From: Pseudozyma flocculosa PF-1
Lineage: Eukaryota > Basidiomycota > Ustilaginomycetes > Ustilaginales > Ustilaginaceae
Direction of reading: 5' to 3'
Assembly (NCBI RefSeq): GCF_000417875.1
Contig: NW_006920872.1
Location: 579,299 to 643,298, forward strand
Length of the DNA: 64,000 nucleotides
Numbering within the stretch: position 1 is the first letter of the stretch; every line of letters begins with the position of its first letter. Made by a program: the position numbers and the translations under genes. The notes beneath the pieces were generated by a model. It saw only the letters and a program-made list of their open reading frames with translations, did no database searches and was not told the DNA's origin. Below, piece after piece: positions 33,257 through 44,692 of this stretch.

Positions 33257-34503
33257 ATGGCCACGGCAAAGATCGCCACGCTGGCCATACGCACGCTGGC
33301 CAAACCCATCGCCACGCAGCTAAAGAGCCAGGCGGCGCAGCACGAAACCTTTCGCAACGTGAGTCGACTCGACGCCGTCCGACCCCCCGTTTCGTCGCCC
33401 GACACGCCCACACGGCCGGCTGACTCGCTCCCCTCTCGTCTCCTCGTCCTGATCCGTCCCGCACCTCCATCCTTTGCGACAATCTCTCCCCCGGGCAGAT
33501 CTGCATCTCGCTGGCGCAACGGATGCACCGCACCGAAATGGCGCTACGGGCCAACCTGCTCCCGACGGGCGCCACGCAAAAGGTACGGCCGCTCAACGAC
33601 GCAAAGGCCATCGCCAACGGCGCCAACGCCATATCCGAGGGCTTTCTCTTCTTTGTCGCCGCCACCCTGATCCTCGGCGAGACGTACCGCGGGTCGCGGA
33701 AGAAGGCCGAACAGCGCGATCGCACCGAAGAGGAGCTGGGACGGCTAAAGGAGCAGATGAACCGCTTCGCCGTGCACATGGGCGTCGACATGGACGTCAT
33801 TGAGCGACAGCTTGATGAGGAGAGGAAGAGGAAGGAGGATGGTTCGGATCCGGCCTCGGTGGCGGACGAGGAGGGCGGTGGGGAGGGCGGGACCGTGGAT
33901 GAGGACGGGAGACCGGTACCCCTCTTCCCCTCTTCATCTTCCTCGCTTCGCACGAGTCAGCAACAGCCGCAGCCGCAGATGAGCCAGGAAGAAGCCAGGA
34001 CGAGGCAGCTGCAGAGCGCCGTAGAGGTCCTGCTCAAATTGGCCATCAAAAACGGCTGGCTACCCGGCGACGAAGGGCTGCAGCTCGACGGCATCATGCG
34101 CGGCGAACCGGCCCCGTCGTCACCGTCCTCTCCCAACACCACTCCCGCACCACCATCACCCTCATCTTCGACCGCCACAGCATCGACACCCCCCTCAGCG
34201 TCGGCATCAGGTCCATCCTCCTCAACCCCTCCCGGCACGTCGGCGGAACAGCTCTCGTCTCCCTCGGTCATCCAGCAGGTCGCTCTGGAGCGGGCGAGGG
34301 CGCTAGCCCGGGAAGTGCGCGGCGAATCGACGACACCGCAGGTGGGCGGCCTCGAAGGTGGGCTCTCCTTCGCCTCGTCGGATCGATCTACAGCGTTGCA
34401 ACAGCAGCAGCAGCAGTATGGAGGTGGAGATGGACAGCTCTCGGATCTCTATGACCTCCTCGCCAAGATTAACCGCGAGACGCCCCAGGATTCGCAAGCG
34501 TAG
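33257..34503 (+). CDS. OPA3: OPA3-like mitochondrial protein
   Basis: Member of the optic atrophy 3 family, mitochondrial membrane proteins of uncertain biochemical role. Exons 33257-33358 and 33499-34503 give 368 residues. The N-terminus MATAKIATLAIRTLAKPIA is an amphipathic, Arg/Lys-containing helix of mitochondrial-targeting type. The OPA3 core (about 1-150) shows ICISLAQRMHRTEMALR, the conserved EGFLFFVAATLILGET hydrophobic segment, and then a coiled coil with EELGRLKEQMNRF. The C-terminal half is Ser/Pro/Thr-rich with a short polyglutamine run, longer than in animal OPA3 (about 180 residues), so the tail is lineage-specific. The single intron is phase 0 with donor gtgagt. Confidence 0.85.
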
Positions 34504-35085
34504 TCGCCGCGCCGCTCTGTCTTGTAGATGTCCGCCCCTCCTCCTGCCCCTTCGCCCCTGCATGTTGCCTGTCGCAGCATACATACACCCAACCAGCCCA
34601 GCACCACTCATACCACCCTGTCAGTGCCGCCTCGTCCAGGACGCAGGAGCCATCGACGGTCGAGCGAGGGAGTCGTGGGATGCGGTTTCCAGCCGAGTCT
34701 ACCGGAGCACGTAGATCAAATACAGAGGCGGTCATCTGGGTCATCGTCAAAGATGGGGCGAATGGAAAGACGGAAGAGGGAGAAGGGCAAGGGGACAGGG
34801 GTAGAGCAGGTATAGAGCATCGACGCATAGAAGAGCGAGAGCATAGGATGGGGAGGAGGCAGCGAGGGGCGAGCCCCGCTCGTGCCGGTCCTGGACACGT
34901 GCGCATGGAAAAGAAGAGGCAGAGAGCCGAAAGCAGATAGCAAACGGCGGGCAAAGTCGTATCGATGAAGCGGGGAGATGGTCATCACGACGGCCGAGGT
35001 CGTTCCGTCGGAGCCAGCAGCGCTGCGCGTCTCCGTCTCGCGTCTGGCATCGGGACCGGAAGGGCGACATGTGGGCGGACACGCA
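34504..35085. other. Convergent intergenic region
   Basis: 582 bases between two stop codons facing each other (OPA3-like and the membrane protein). Only 3' flanks are expected; no gene seen. Confidence 0.5.
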
Positions 35086-36425
35086 CTAGACGGAGCGAGG
35101 GCGGGTCGCGAGGCCCTCGTAGACGGCAAAGCCGAGGGCGGTGGCCGAGGCCCAGAGCTGGAGGTCGTGACCGAGGTGGTCGAGGACGTGGCCGTAGGAG
35201 AGGAAGCTGCGTGCGGCGTTGGCCAGCAGGTGGTGGCCCTCGGGAGTCTCGCCGGCGGCCACGCCCAGCACCGCCGGCGTCTGGGCACTGAGCGAGGCGA
35301 GCACGCTTCGCGGGATGACGTGCGTCAGCAGCACCAGCGCCGACACCCGCGCCAGCAGGAAGGAGAGCGCCGAGGGGTGCGACTTGCGGTCAAAGGTGAC
35401 CAGATCTGGAAGGGCGCAGCAGGTCGGGAAACGAGCATCAAGCAACAATCACGGACGGACAGCAGCGGTCAGCGGGGTCCGTGCGCACTTCGAGTCCGAG
35501 ACGTGACCGGACGTCTGCACTCACGAGCGACGGCGCCGGGGATGAGGACACCGTAGAGGGTCCACAGCACGACGGGCTGCCAAAAGGCGAGCGAGATGAG
35601 GCCGCGAGGGTTGGGTACGGTGAGGGCATAGTGCGGGAGGTAGCCGTTGATGCCCCTGTTTGGGTGGATGATGGGGATGGTGGGACCGCGGCTGCCGACC
35701 TCGACAAAGGTGGTGGGGAGTGCCGAGAGGACGAGGGCGATGGCCTCGAGGGCGAGGAGGACGACGACGAGGTGCCTCGAGTCGCTGAGCCAGGTGCGTA
35801 CGTCGACAAAGACGTGGTATGCGCGCTTCTTTGCGTCGCGGTAGGTCTTCTTTGCGCGCTTCTGGACCTTTTCGACGGCGGCGGTGGCCTCTTGGCGTGC
35901 CTCTTGGACGTGCGGGTTGGCGGTGAGCTCGCCGGCGGCCGACTGCGCGGTGCCCGAGACGGACTCGACGAGCCTCTCGAGGGACTTTTTGGCCTTGATG
36001 CCGCTGCTGTGCACGGATGCGCCGAGGTCGGCTGCGGCTGCGGCTGCCGATGCCGATGCGGGGGTGGATGAGGGGGTGGCGAGGAGGCTGCTGGTCGAGG
36101 GGCGCTGCGAGTGCTTGCGCGGGGTCTTTGCGATGCCGGCGTGGTCGGGCGAGTCGGAGGTGTCGTCGGAGTCGATGTTTGGGTTGATGCTCGAGGAGCG
36201 TGCGGACCTGCGTCGCTTCTGCTCCTGGTCGAGGCTGTCGATGAGACCCTTGAAGTTTTGGTCGTTTGCGTAGGTATGCTTGTTCTGGATGAGGTGCTCG
36301 CGGACGAGTTCCTCGAGGTCCTCTCTGCGGAACGAGTTTGGGTTGGGGTGGAGGTCGAGTGCGGTGGCAATGTCGACAATGTCCGACTTGCGCTTGTAGC
36401 GCAGCGAGCCCTTGTAGGGGGTCAT
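35086..36425 (-). CDS. Conserved fungal multi-span membrane protein with SAP/HeH-like N-terminus
   Basis: Function unknown. Exons 36425-35525 and 35405-35086 give 406 residues. The N-terminus (about 5-60: RYKRKSDIVDIATALDL, then REDLEELVREHLIQN) resembles a helix-extension-helix or SAP-type fold, as found in nuclear-envelope or DNA-associated proteins. A low-complexity linker follows, then four hydrophobic segments: LVVVLLALEAIALVLSAL, ISLAFWQPVVLWTLYGVLI, ALSFLLARVSALVLLTHVI and LWASATALGFAVYEGL. I chose the ATG at 36425 because the conserved part starts there. An in-frame ATG at 36563 would add 46 residues read through a repeat. The intron is phase 1 with donor gtgagt. The nearest idea is an inner-nuclear-membrane or ER protein, but this is inference. 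Confidence 0.75.
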
Positions 36426-37167
36426 GGCAGGGCGAGTGAGGGGGCGGATGGATGGACTGATGGACTGATGGACTGATGGACTGATGGACTGATGGATGGA
36501 GTGAGAAGACGTCGAGGGCGAAACGGATGCGTGTGGACCGAGGAGGTGGAGGAAGGGAAGCAAGCCGGACGGGATTCGGATAGCGGCGAGGGGGGGCCGA
36601 CAGTCAGGGGCTGCCGGATGGATTGGATGGATGGATGGAGGGAGGGAGGGAGATGAATGAGCGAGGTCAAGGAGGCGGGTGGATGGATGGATGGCGCCGC
36701 AAAAGGAAAGAGGAAAGAGGAGCTGGATGGCGTCGGGGCCCGCCAGCGCCGTTGTTGCTTGCCTGCCTGGCCCTGTGTTCCCACGTCGTCGTCGGGTGGG
36801 GTAGGCTAAGGGTAGGGCAGGGCAGGGCAGGGTAGGGCAGCTGTGCGTCGCGCCGTGTGTGGAGAAGCCTGCCTACCTTGGTGCTCCCTCGAGCCCTCCC
36901 GATACGCACAGGCGGGCCAGCCAGCGCGACGTGACGCAACACAACACCGGATCCGAGCATCGTTGGCCAAGGCCCCTCTACGCCAGAGCCTGCCAAGTGC
37001 CAACGCCAAAAATTCCAACAGAGAGTGGGGCCGCTCCCTCCACAGAGTGCGTAGCACGCAGAGCCACACCGACCACCACCAACTACCACCGACGCCTATC
37101 AAACAGACTACCACCGACACAGCGCCAACTCCCACCACCTCCTCCTCCTCCCCCTGGAACTGCCGCC
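36426..37167. promoter_or_regulatory. Divergent promoter of the membrane protein and CFIm25
   Basis: 742 bases between opposite start codons. Contains the 8-base tandem repeat at 36451-36490 and GGAT repeats at about 36621-36695. The plus-strand side ahead of CFIm25 is C-rich with an AAAAATTCC patch at 37008-37016. Confidence 0.5.
36451..36496. repeat. 8-base tandem repeat GATGGACT x5
   Basis: Five exact copies of GATGGACT (36451-36490) followed by GATGGA. It lies 26-71 bases upstream of the membrane-protein ATG, so it is probably transcribed in the leader. Confidence 0.9.
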
Positions 37168-38197
<1,030 letters not shown>

Positions 38198-38616
38198 GGG
38201 TCGCAGTCCAAGTCAAAGTCGAATATAGAACTCTGCCCAACTCAGCCTGATGCGGGCACGCATGGCCCTTGCTGCGTGGAGACGCCGTGGTGCGATGAAA
38301 AGGTCCAGGTGACGCTTTGGTGATGACGATGGTGTTGCTCAAGTTGAACGACGGCGGATGCTCGGTCGATCGAGGTGGGCTAGGGGAGACGTGCACTTTC
38401 ATTCAGCCATCGCTGCTGCAAGAGGCGCGGGCGCGTCGGGCCGTGTGGTTTCGCCATCCAGCCCCCTTTTCCCCGTGCCCTTCTTCCTCGCTCTGCTTGG
38501 GTATGCGTCCGCCACCTATGCTCCTTGGCTCACCAGCCACGCTGGGCCCCGCTTCCTTCGGCCTCGAAGCAACGACAAACGACCAGCCAAACGCCTCGCT
38601 TCGACAACGACAAGGC

Positions 38617-38650
<34 letters not shown>

Positions 38651-39529
38651 AAAAAGATTACACGATCGCCGTCAGTGGACGTCGCAATGGGTCGGTTGGA
38701 TGATGATTGTCGTCGACGGAGACGAGGTGGACAAAATGCTGATTGAGTACTGTTACATGCGATGATGAGGTAAGGAGACGGAGACGGTGGTTAGAGAGAG
38801 AGAGCGGGGGGCGAAGGAGGAACAAACACAACAACAAGGATGGGGGGAAAGGAGGCGACCTATCGACAGAGGAAGCGAAAAAGATTTGGTCGAGCGGGTG
38901 CCACGACAAGGTGTGCGACCAGGGCTGAAAGCGGCGCGAAGCGTGTGCTCCGGCGCCTCGAGTCCTGGTGGACCGGTGGCGAGGAGGGCGACGCGAAGAG
39001 TGGTTCGCGCATCCCCTGGCCTGTGTGGATGCTTCGATGGTGTTACAGAGGCGGAAGCGTGGCGATTAGAGGTCGAAGGCAGTGCCCAGTGCCCTGACGT
39101 GTTTGCGGTGCCATCGTTTTGGTTTTGTCGAGAAGAGGAATGGGCCAGGAGCGCGCCACGAGTCGACGCCGACGGCCTCGGTCGGCTGCGACAATCGAGG
39201 TCTCGATCGCGTCGGGCGCTCCAAAAGGTATCGTCCTGTGTTGATGCGGTCGACGAACAGGTCCGAGCTCGCGATCGCTTGCACGCCATGACGGCGGCGT
39301 AGACGGCGGGGCGAGAAAGGCGTGGTCCTGTCGACTGGCTCCGGTCGGCCGAGATCCTGCGTCGAAAGAGGCAACGAAGCCCTCGAAGCGGAGGATGGTC
39401 TTGGCGTTGACGTGCGGAGAAGTGATGGCGGTGGTGGTGTGAATGCTGCTGATCTGCTGTTGCTGTGGGTGCTGGAGGCGAAGAAGCGCCAGCGGTAGTG
39501 GTGGTAGCGGTGACGGCGGATCGCCCCGT
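38198..39529. other. Convergent intergenic region between CFIm25 and TBP
   Basis: 1.3 kb with 3' flanks only. A (GAC)n tract lies at about 38617-38650. No coding frame with homology was recognised. Confidence 0.5.
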
Positions 39530-40598
39530 TCAAGGCTTGCGGAACTCGGCCAACACCGGGAGGATCAAGTTGAAGGCCTGATAGATCTCCTCGCGGACCT
39601 TGGCGCCGGTAAGGACAATCTTGCCCGACACAAAGATGAGCAGGACGACCTTGGGCTTGACCATGCGGTAGATGAGGCCAGGGAAGAGCTCCGGCTCGTA
39701 CGACGAGTAGACACCGTGGCTGTAGGCGAGGCCCTCGAGGCGGATGGGGAAGCGGACGTCGCAGGAGCCGACGATGTTCTGGATCTTGAACTCGCTGAAC
39801 TTGGCCTCGAAGCCGAGCTTCTGGATGATCCGCGCATACTTGCGGCTCGCGAGTCGGCTGTCGTCCTCCGACTTGGCGCCCGTGACGACCATCTTGCCGG
39901 AGGCGAAGATGAGTGCCGTCGTCTTGGGCTCACGGATACGCATAATGACGGCAGCGAATCGCTACAGGCGGCGAGAGGCGACGAGCACGAGATTAGGGGG
40001 GAAGAGGGAGGTTAGCCAAAGTCGCCTCGACGCCAAAGCCGACCCATGGTGGTCGCGACGGCAACGAGGCAAGGTGCTCGATGGATGATGCCGTACCTTT
40101 GGGTTGTACTCGGCGTTTCGCGCGTGCAGAGCGATCGTCTTCAAGTCGAGGCGGACCTCGAGGTTCACGGTCGCCACAATGTTCCTAGAGGGGCGGCGGC
40201 GAGAGAGGGGTTGGAGGATGGACGTTCGTTCATCAAGCTCCTCCAAAATCTCGATACCTCGTGCGCAGGAACATGGACAGGATCGGATCGAAAGGACGGA
40301 GCCCGTGGAAAGGGTGGGGCAGGGGTGGCCCCACGGAGAAGATAGAATTACAAGGCGAGAAGAGGCATGACACCATTGACACTTACTGCAACGTCGGAAC
40401 AATGCCGTGGACGCTCGACAAGCCCTGCTCCGTCGCCGCAGCACTTGCGTCCTTGCCGCCGGCGCCGACCTCCTGCTTCTTGTCCTCTGCGCTGCCGCTG
40501 CCGTTGCCGTGAGCATTGTTGCCGTTGCCAGCGTTCCCCATGGCAGTCGGAGAGCCGGCGGTGCCGGATCCGGGCAGAGCGACGCCTCCGAAAGCCAT
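39530..40598 (-). CDS. SPT15: TATA-binding protein (TBP)
   Basis: General transcription factor that nucleates initiation by all three nuclear RNA polymerases. Exons on the minus strand are 40598-40387, 40184-40097 and 39961-39530, giving 243 residues. A 70-residue Gly/Asn/Ala-rich N-terminus precedes the two-fold repeated core. The first repeat has [39 protein letters not shown] and [12 protein letters not shown]. The second has [35 protein letters not shown] and [12 protein letters not shown]. The core is near-identical to other eukaryotic TBPs, ending PVLAEFRKP. Intron 1 splits the codon before NIV; intron 2 follows YNPK. A TATA box lies in its own promoter. Confidence 0.98.
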
Positions 40599-42722
40599 GT
40601 CTGCGGGTTTCGTGGGTAAAGCGGCGACGAACGAGGGCGGGGTGAGGACGCGAGAGAAGATAGAAGAGGAGCAGACGCCCGAAAAAAAAGACAGCGGGGG
40701 AGATGGTGGTGCGGATGAAAGGGGCGAATTTCGAAATTTGAGGCGCGGGGGTGGCCCCCTTTATATACTTTTGGCCAGGCCCTCTGCCCGGGCGCCCACC
40801 CTGGCCGCTCCACCTCAGCCTGCAGGCGCGCGCGCGTCCCCCCCTCCTCTGTCTTTTCGCCTGTCACCCAATCGCCGAGGCGGAATCGCAGAGAAGAGGG
40901 CAGAGTTTTTTCACGCTGGCCGGCCGCCCGGCAGGCCTGTCTGCCAGGTTCAGATCCAAACACGCACACTCGCCTGGCCTGGCCAGGCCTGCCTCCGCGC
41001 GCGCGCCTTTAGGCCAGGAGCCGGGCCCCAGCTGCCAGCCTGGCACTCAGCCCGTCAACCGGCCAGCCCGCCAGCCCCCGCCCCTACGCCGCTTAGAGGC
41101 AGGGCGGCCTTGCCTGCCTGTCAGCACCAGACCGGGCAGACTGGGCAGACTGGGCGGCTCGTCGCGTCGCGATCCCCCCTCGACCAACGCCGCCGTCGAC
41201 GACCGCTCTCTCAATCGCTTGATCGCTCCAGCTTGTCCTCGACGATGTCCGCGCAGCGTCGCTGGAAGGGGTTTAGGTGCAAAAGGATCGAGAAGCATCG
41301 AGTAGCACGACCAAGACACCCGCACCCAAGGATCTAGAATCACGGGCCGGCCGATTCCAGAGGCCACCTCGAGCTATCGAGCCCATGGTCAAGCAAAGCA
41401 CCTCTCAGACGACGAAGATCTGCGCAGCTGAGCGATGCAGGCTGACCTCTCAACATCTCTCGGTGACGAGAGACAATGGCCCGGAGCGTGTGGCGGAGGC
41501 CCCTGCCGTGCGTGAATGGATGTGGGATGGCAAGGTCAAGGCTCAAGGTCCAAGCTCGGTCGGAGCCTCGTACCGTTCAAATGAGCCGGAACGAGGTGAT
41601 TGTTGGGGCACGCAAGAGGCTGGCGAAAGCACTGCTGGCACCGAAGCAAGGTCGCAGCGGAAGGAAAGCCAAGCTGAGGTTGTGGTCGCGGGACCGAGCG
41701 CTCGGTCGCCAGTAAGATCATTGATTCTTTCATCCTCGCCGCATTTCACGAGGCCTCTGAGCATGTCATCGACCGGCGGGCGTGTCGATGGCTGGACGAT
41801 GGCAGAGCCGGCACGCTCCGGAGCAGCTCTCGTTCGCGCGTGTTGGATGTCATTCCTGGCCCCCGCGCGTGTCAAGCCCGCTGCTCTACCAGGCCTGTCG
41901 CGGCGGGTTCACAAGGTTGCGAGTCGAAGTGGTGATGGACATCTCGACGCGACCCTGCAAGCTGTCGAGGGCATTGAGAGAGAGTCGAAGGATCGGTGAT
42001 GATGACGACCAGCTCAGCAGGCCGTGCGAAGTTCGGATGGCGGCGGCGGCGACGGTGGCGAGTTGGACCGGACGTGAGGACGAAAGGCGATGATACGAGA
42101 GCAGAGGAGGGACTGACTAGCAAGGTGGCTCGAGATTCATGTAGGGCAAGGCGAGAGCACGAGGGGGAGAGGTCGAGGAGAGGTCGAGGAGGTGGTAGTG
42201 GACCCTGGGCGGGCAGGATAGCCCATCGTCTTGTCGCGCGATAGAGACGGACACCCCTGGCCTGCTGATCGAGTGCGGCAGAAGCCAGAGAAAGAAGAAA
42301 GCGCGCGGCGCCAGGCCAGGCCGAGGAAGAAAGCAAAGAGGCCAGCGCTCTGGCCAGGCAGCAGGGTCAGGCAGGGCCAACAAGGCCGCCCAGCATACGC
42401 GCGCAAGCCCAACAGGCAGTTGAGCCCAGGCAAAGAGAGAGAGAGAGAGCAAGACGCACACCAACACCACCAGCCACGCCCTTTCTCTCCCGGCTGCTCT
42501 CACACACCTCGGACTCAGCTCAGCGTGGCGCAGTGTACTCATCCTCATCGGCAGCACACCACCGACCGACACAAACCACTCTCTGACGCTCTCGCTCTTG
42601 CTGTGCAAGATCCCGAACAGCGCAGCTGAGCTTCTGCCTCTACACCAACTCAGGCAGACCAGCAGCACGACGACACCGCCTCGACCCGTCCCGTCGCCCC
42701 ACCTCGCCACCTCTCCTCCAAC
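40599..42722. other. Long divergent region between TBP and CCT6
   Basis: 2.1 kb between opposite start codons. The TBP-proximal part has a palindrome (40727-40738) and a TATA box (40760-40766). CAGGC words occur at 40972-40994 and 42310-42323, and a (GA) run at 42434-42449 is in the CCT6 leader region. No additional gene was recognised between about 41250 and 42300. Confidence 0.45.
40760..40766 (-). promoter_or_regulatory. TATA box of the TBP gene
   Basis: TTATATA about 162 bases upstream of the TBP start codon in strongly GC-rich surroundings. It suggests the TBP gene has a TATA-type promoter and might sense its own product. Confidence 0.5.
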
Positions 42723-44429
42723 ATGTCGGCCATCGAGCTCATCAACCCAAGGGCCGAGTCGGTCCGCCGCACCCAGGCGCTCCAGGTCAACACGGCAGGT
42801 GCCATCGGCCTCGCCCAGGTCGTCAAGTCCAACCTCGGGCCCCGCGGCACCATCAAGATGCTTGTCGACGGCTCCGGCAACCTCAAGATGACAAAAGACG
42901 GCAAGGTCCTCCTCACAGAGATGCAGATCCAGAACCCCACCGCCGCCATGATTGCCCGCACCGCCGTCGCCCAGGACGAGCAGTGCGGAGACGGCACCAC
43001 CAGCGTCGTCCTTCTCGTCGGCGAGCTGCTCAAGCAGGCGGAGCGCTACATTCAGGAGGGCGTCCACCCCAGGGTCATCAGCGAGGGCTTTGAAGTCGCA
43101 AAGGCCGGCACGCTCAAGTTCCTCGAGAGCTTCAAAAAGTCGCCCGAGCTCGACCGCTCGCTGCTTGTCTCGGTCGCCAACACGTCGCTCTCGACCAAGC
43201 TCCACGCCAAGCTCGCAGCGCAGCTGGCCGCCGACGTCGTCGACGCCGTCCTCGCCGTCAAGCCAGCCACCACGTCGTCGATCCAGCCCCCAGCACCCGC
43301 CGCCGACGGCAGCAGCGAGAGCGTGGCCGAGTGGCAGATCAAGGACCCCATCGACCTGCACATGGTCGAGATCATGAAGATGCAGCACAAGACCGACACC
43401 GACACCCAGCTGGTGCGCGGCCTGGTCATGGACCACGGCGCCCGCCACGCCGACATGCCGAAGCGGGTGGAGAACGCCTTTGTGCTCACGCTCAACGTCA
43501 GCCTCGAGTACGAAAAGACCGAGGTCAACTCGGGCTTCTTCTACTCGAGCGCCGAGCAGCGCGAGAAGCTGGTCGAGAGCGAGCGCCGCTTCGTCGATGC
43601 GCGGCTCAAGAAGATTGTCGAGCTCAAGCAGGCGGTGTGCGATGCGCCGACCGAGGGGTCGGCCAACGAGAAGCCCAAGAACTTTGTCATTTTCAACCAA
43701 AAGGGCATCGACCCGATGTCGCTCGACATCCTCGCCAAGAACGGCATCCTGGCGCTGCGACGGGCCAAGCGGAGGAACATGGAGCGGCTGCAGCTGTGCT
43801 GCGGCGGCGTTGCGCAGAACTCGGTCGACGACCTGACGCCCGACGTGCTCGGCTACGCGGGCCTCGTCTACGAGCACACGCTGGGCGAGGAAAAGTACAC
43901 GTTTGTCGAAGAGTGCCGCGACCCGAAGAGCGTCACGATCCTCATCAAGGGACCCAACCAGCACACCATTACCCAGATCCAGGACGCGGTGCGCGACGGC
44001 CTGCGCAGCGTCAAGAACGCCATCGAGGACACCACGTTGATCCCGGGCGCGGGAGCGTTTGAGGTGTCGGCGGCCGAGCACCTGGTCAGCGAGACCAAGC
44101 GGCTGGCAAAGGGGCGGGCCAAGCTGGGCGTGCAGGCGTTTGCGGACGCGCTCCTCGTCATCCCCAAGACGCTGGCGTCCAACTCGGGCCTCGACGTGCA
44201 GGACGCCATCGTGGCGCTCCAGGACGAGGCGAGCGAGGGCCACATCGTCGGCCTCGACGTGCAGACCGGCGAGCCCATGGACCCCACCACCGCTGGCGTA
44301 TGGGACAACTACCGCGTCAAGCGCCACATGATCCACAGCAGCGCCGTCATCGCCACCAACCTGCTCTCGGTCGACGAGATCCTGCGCGCCGGTCGGAGCT
44401 CGTTGAAGAGCGAGGGCCCCATGGGCTAG
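42723..44429 (+). CDS. CCT6: Chaperonin CCT subunit zeta (CCT6)
   Basis: Zeta subunit of the cytosolic TRiC/CCT chaperonin that folds actin, tubulin and other proteins. It is a single intronless frame of 568 residues, unusual here because most neighbours are spliced. Group II chaperonin motifs are present: [15 protein letters not shown] (about 35-49), the ATP-site GDGTTS (89-94), a conserved [11 protein letters not shown] segment, and [13 protein letters not shown] in the second equatorial half. The ending [14 protein letters not shown] also fits the family. The start [20 protein letters not shown] is typical for zeta. An Ala/Pro/Ser insert of about 25 residues (near 182-200) is extra. The ATG follows the leader sequence ccaacATG. 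It converges on the mitochondrial carrier gene, 263 bases between stops. Confidence 0.97.
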   Translation: MSAIELINPRAESVRRTQALQVNTAGAIGLAQVVKSNLGPRGTIKMLVDGSGNLKMTKDGKVLLTEMQIQNPTAAMIARTAVAQDEQCGDGTTSVVLLVGELLKQAERYIQEGVHPRVISEGFEVAKAGTLKFLESFKKSPELDRSLLVSVANTSLSTKLHAKLAAQLAADVVDAVLAVKPATTSSIQPPAPAADGSSESVAEWQIKDPIDLHMVEIMKMQHKTDTDTQLVRGLVMDHGARHADMPKRVENAFVLTLNVSLEYEKTEVNSGFFYSSAEQREKLVESERRFVDARLKKIVELKQAVCDAPTEGSANEKPKNFVIFNQKGIDPMSLDILAKNGILALRRAKRRNMERLQLCCGGVAQNSVDDLTPDVLGYAGLVYEHTLGEEKYTFVEECRDPKSVTILIKGPNQHTITQIQDAVRDGLRSVKNAIEDTTLIPGAGAFEVSAAEHLVSETKRLAKGRAKLGVQAFADALLVIPKTLASNSGLDVQDAIVALQDEASEGHIVGLDVQTGEPMDPTTAGVWDNYRVKRHMIHSSAVIATNLLSVDEILRAGRSSLKSEGPMG

Positions 44430-44692
44430 AAATAGGGGGCGGAGACCGCACCAATTCGGCCGCAAGACAGACGGGAGTGACCGAAGGAGAACTCTGTCCC
44501 TCCGGCCCTGGTCGCAATCTCGAGTCTCGATCCGCATGTACACGAGCGCCTATGGATGAGGAAGTGAAGACCCACCCACGCACGATTGTCACACCGCCCG
44601 CCTGCCTCGCCTGCCGACCGACTCTACGACCGCAGCCCTCTCTCTATAACGTCTTTTCATGACGCCAACTACCTTGCTACTGTACACCGGCG

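Noticed and set aside
36451..36496. Possible CRISPR-like or regularly spaced repeat
   Set aside because: Units are directly adjacent 8-mers without spacers, i.e. a microsatellite, and the DNA is eukaryotic.
42117..44543. 808-codon open frame on the minus strand across CCT6
   Set aside because: CCT6 on the other strand is a full-length conserved chaperonin; the antisense frame has no homology and exists because of codon bias.
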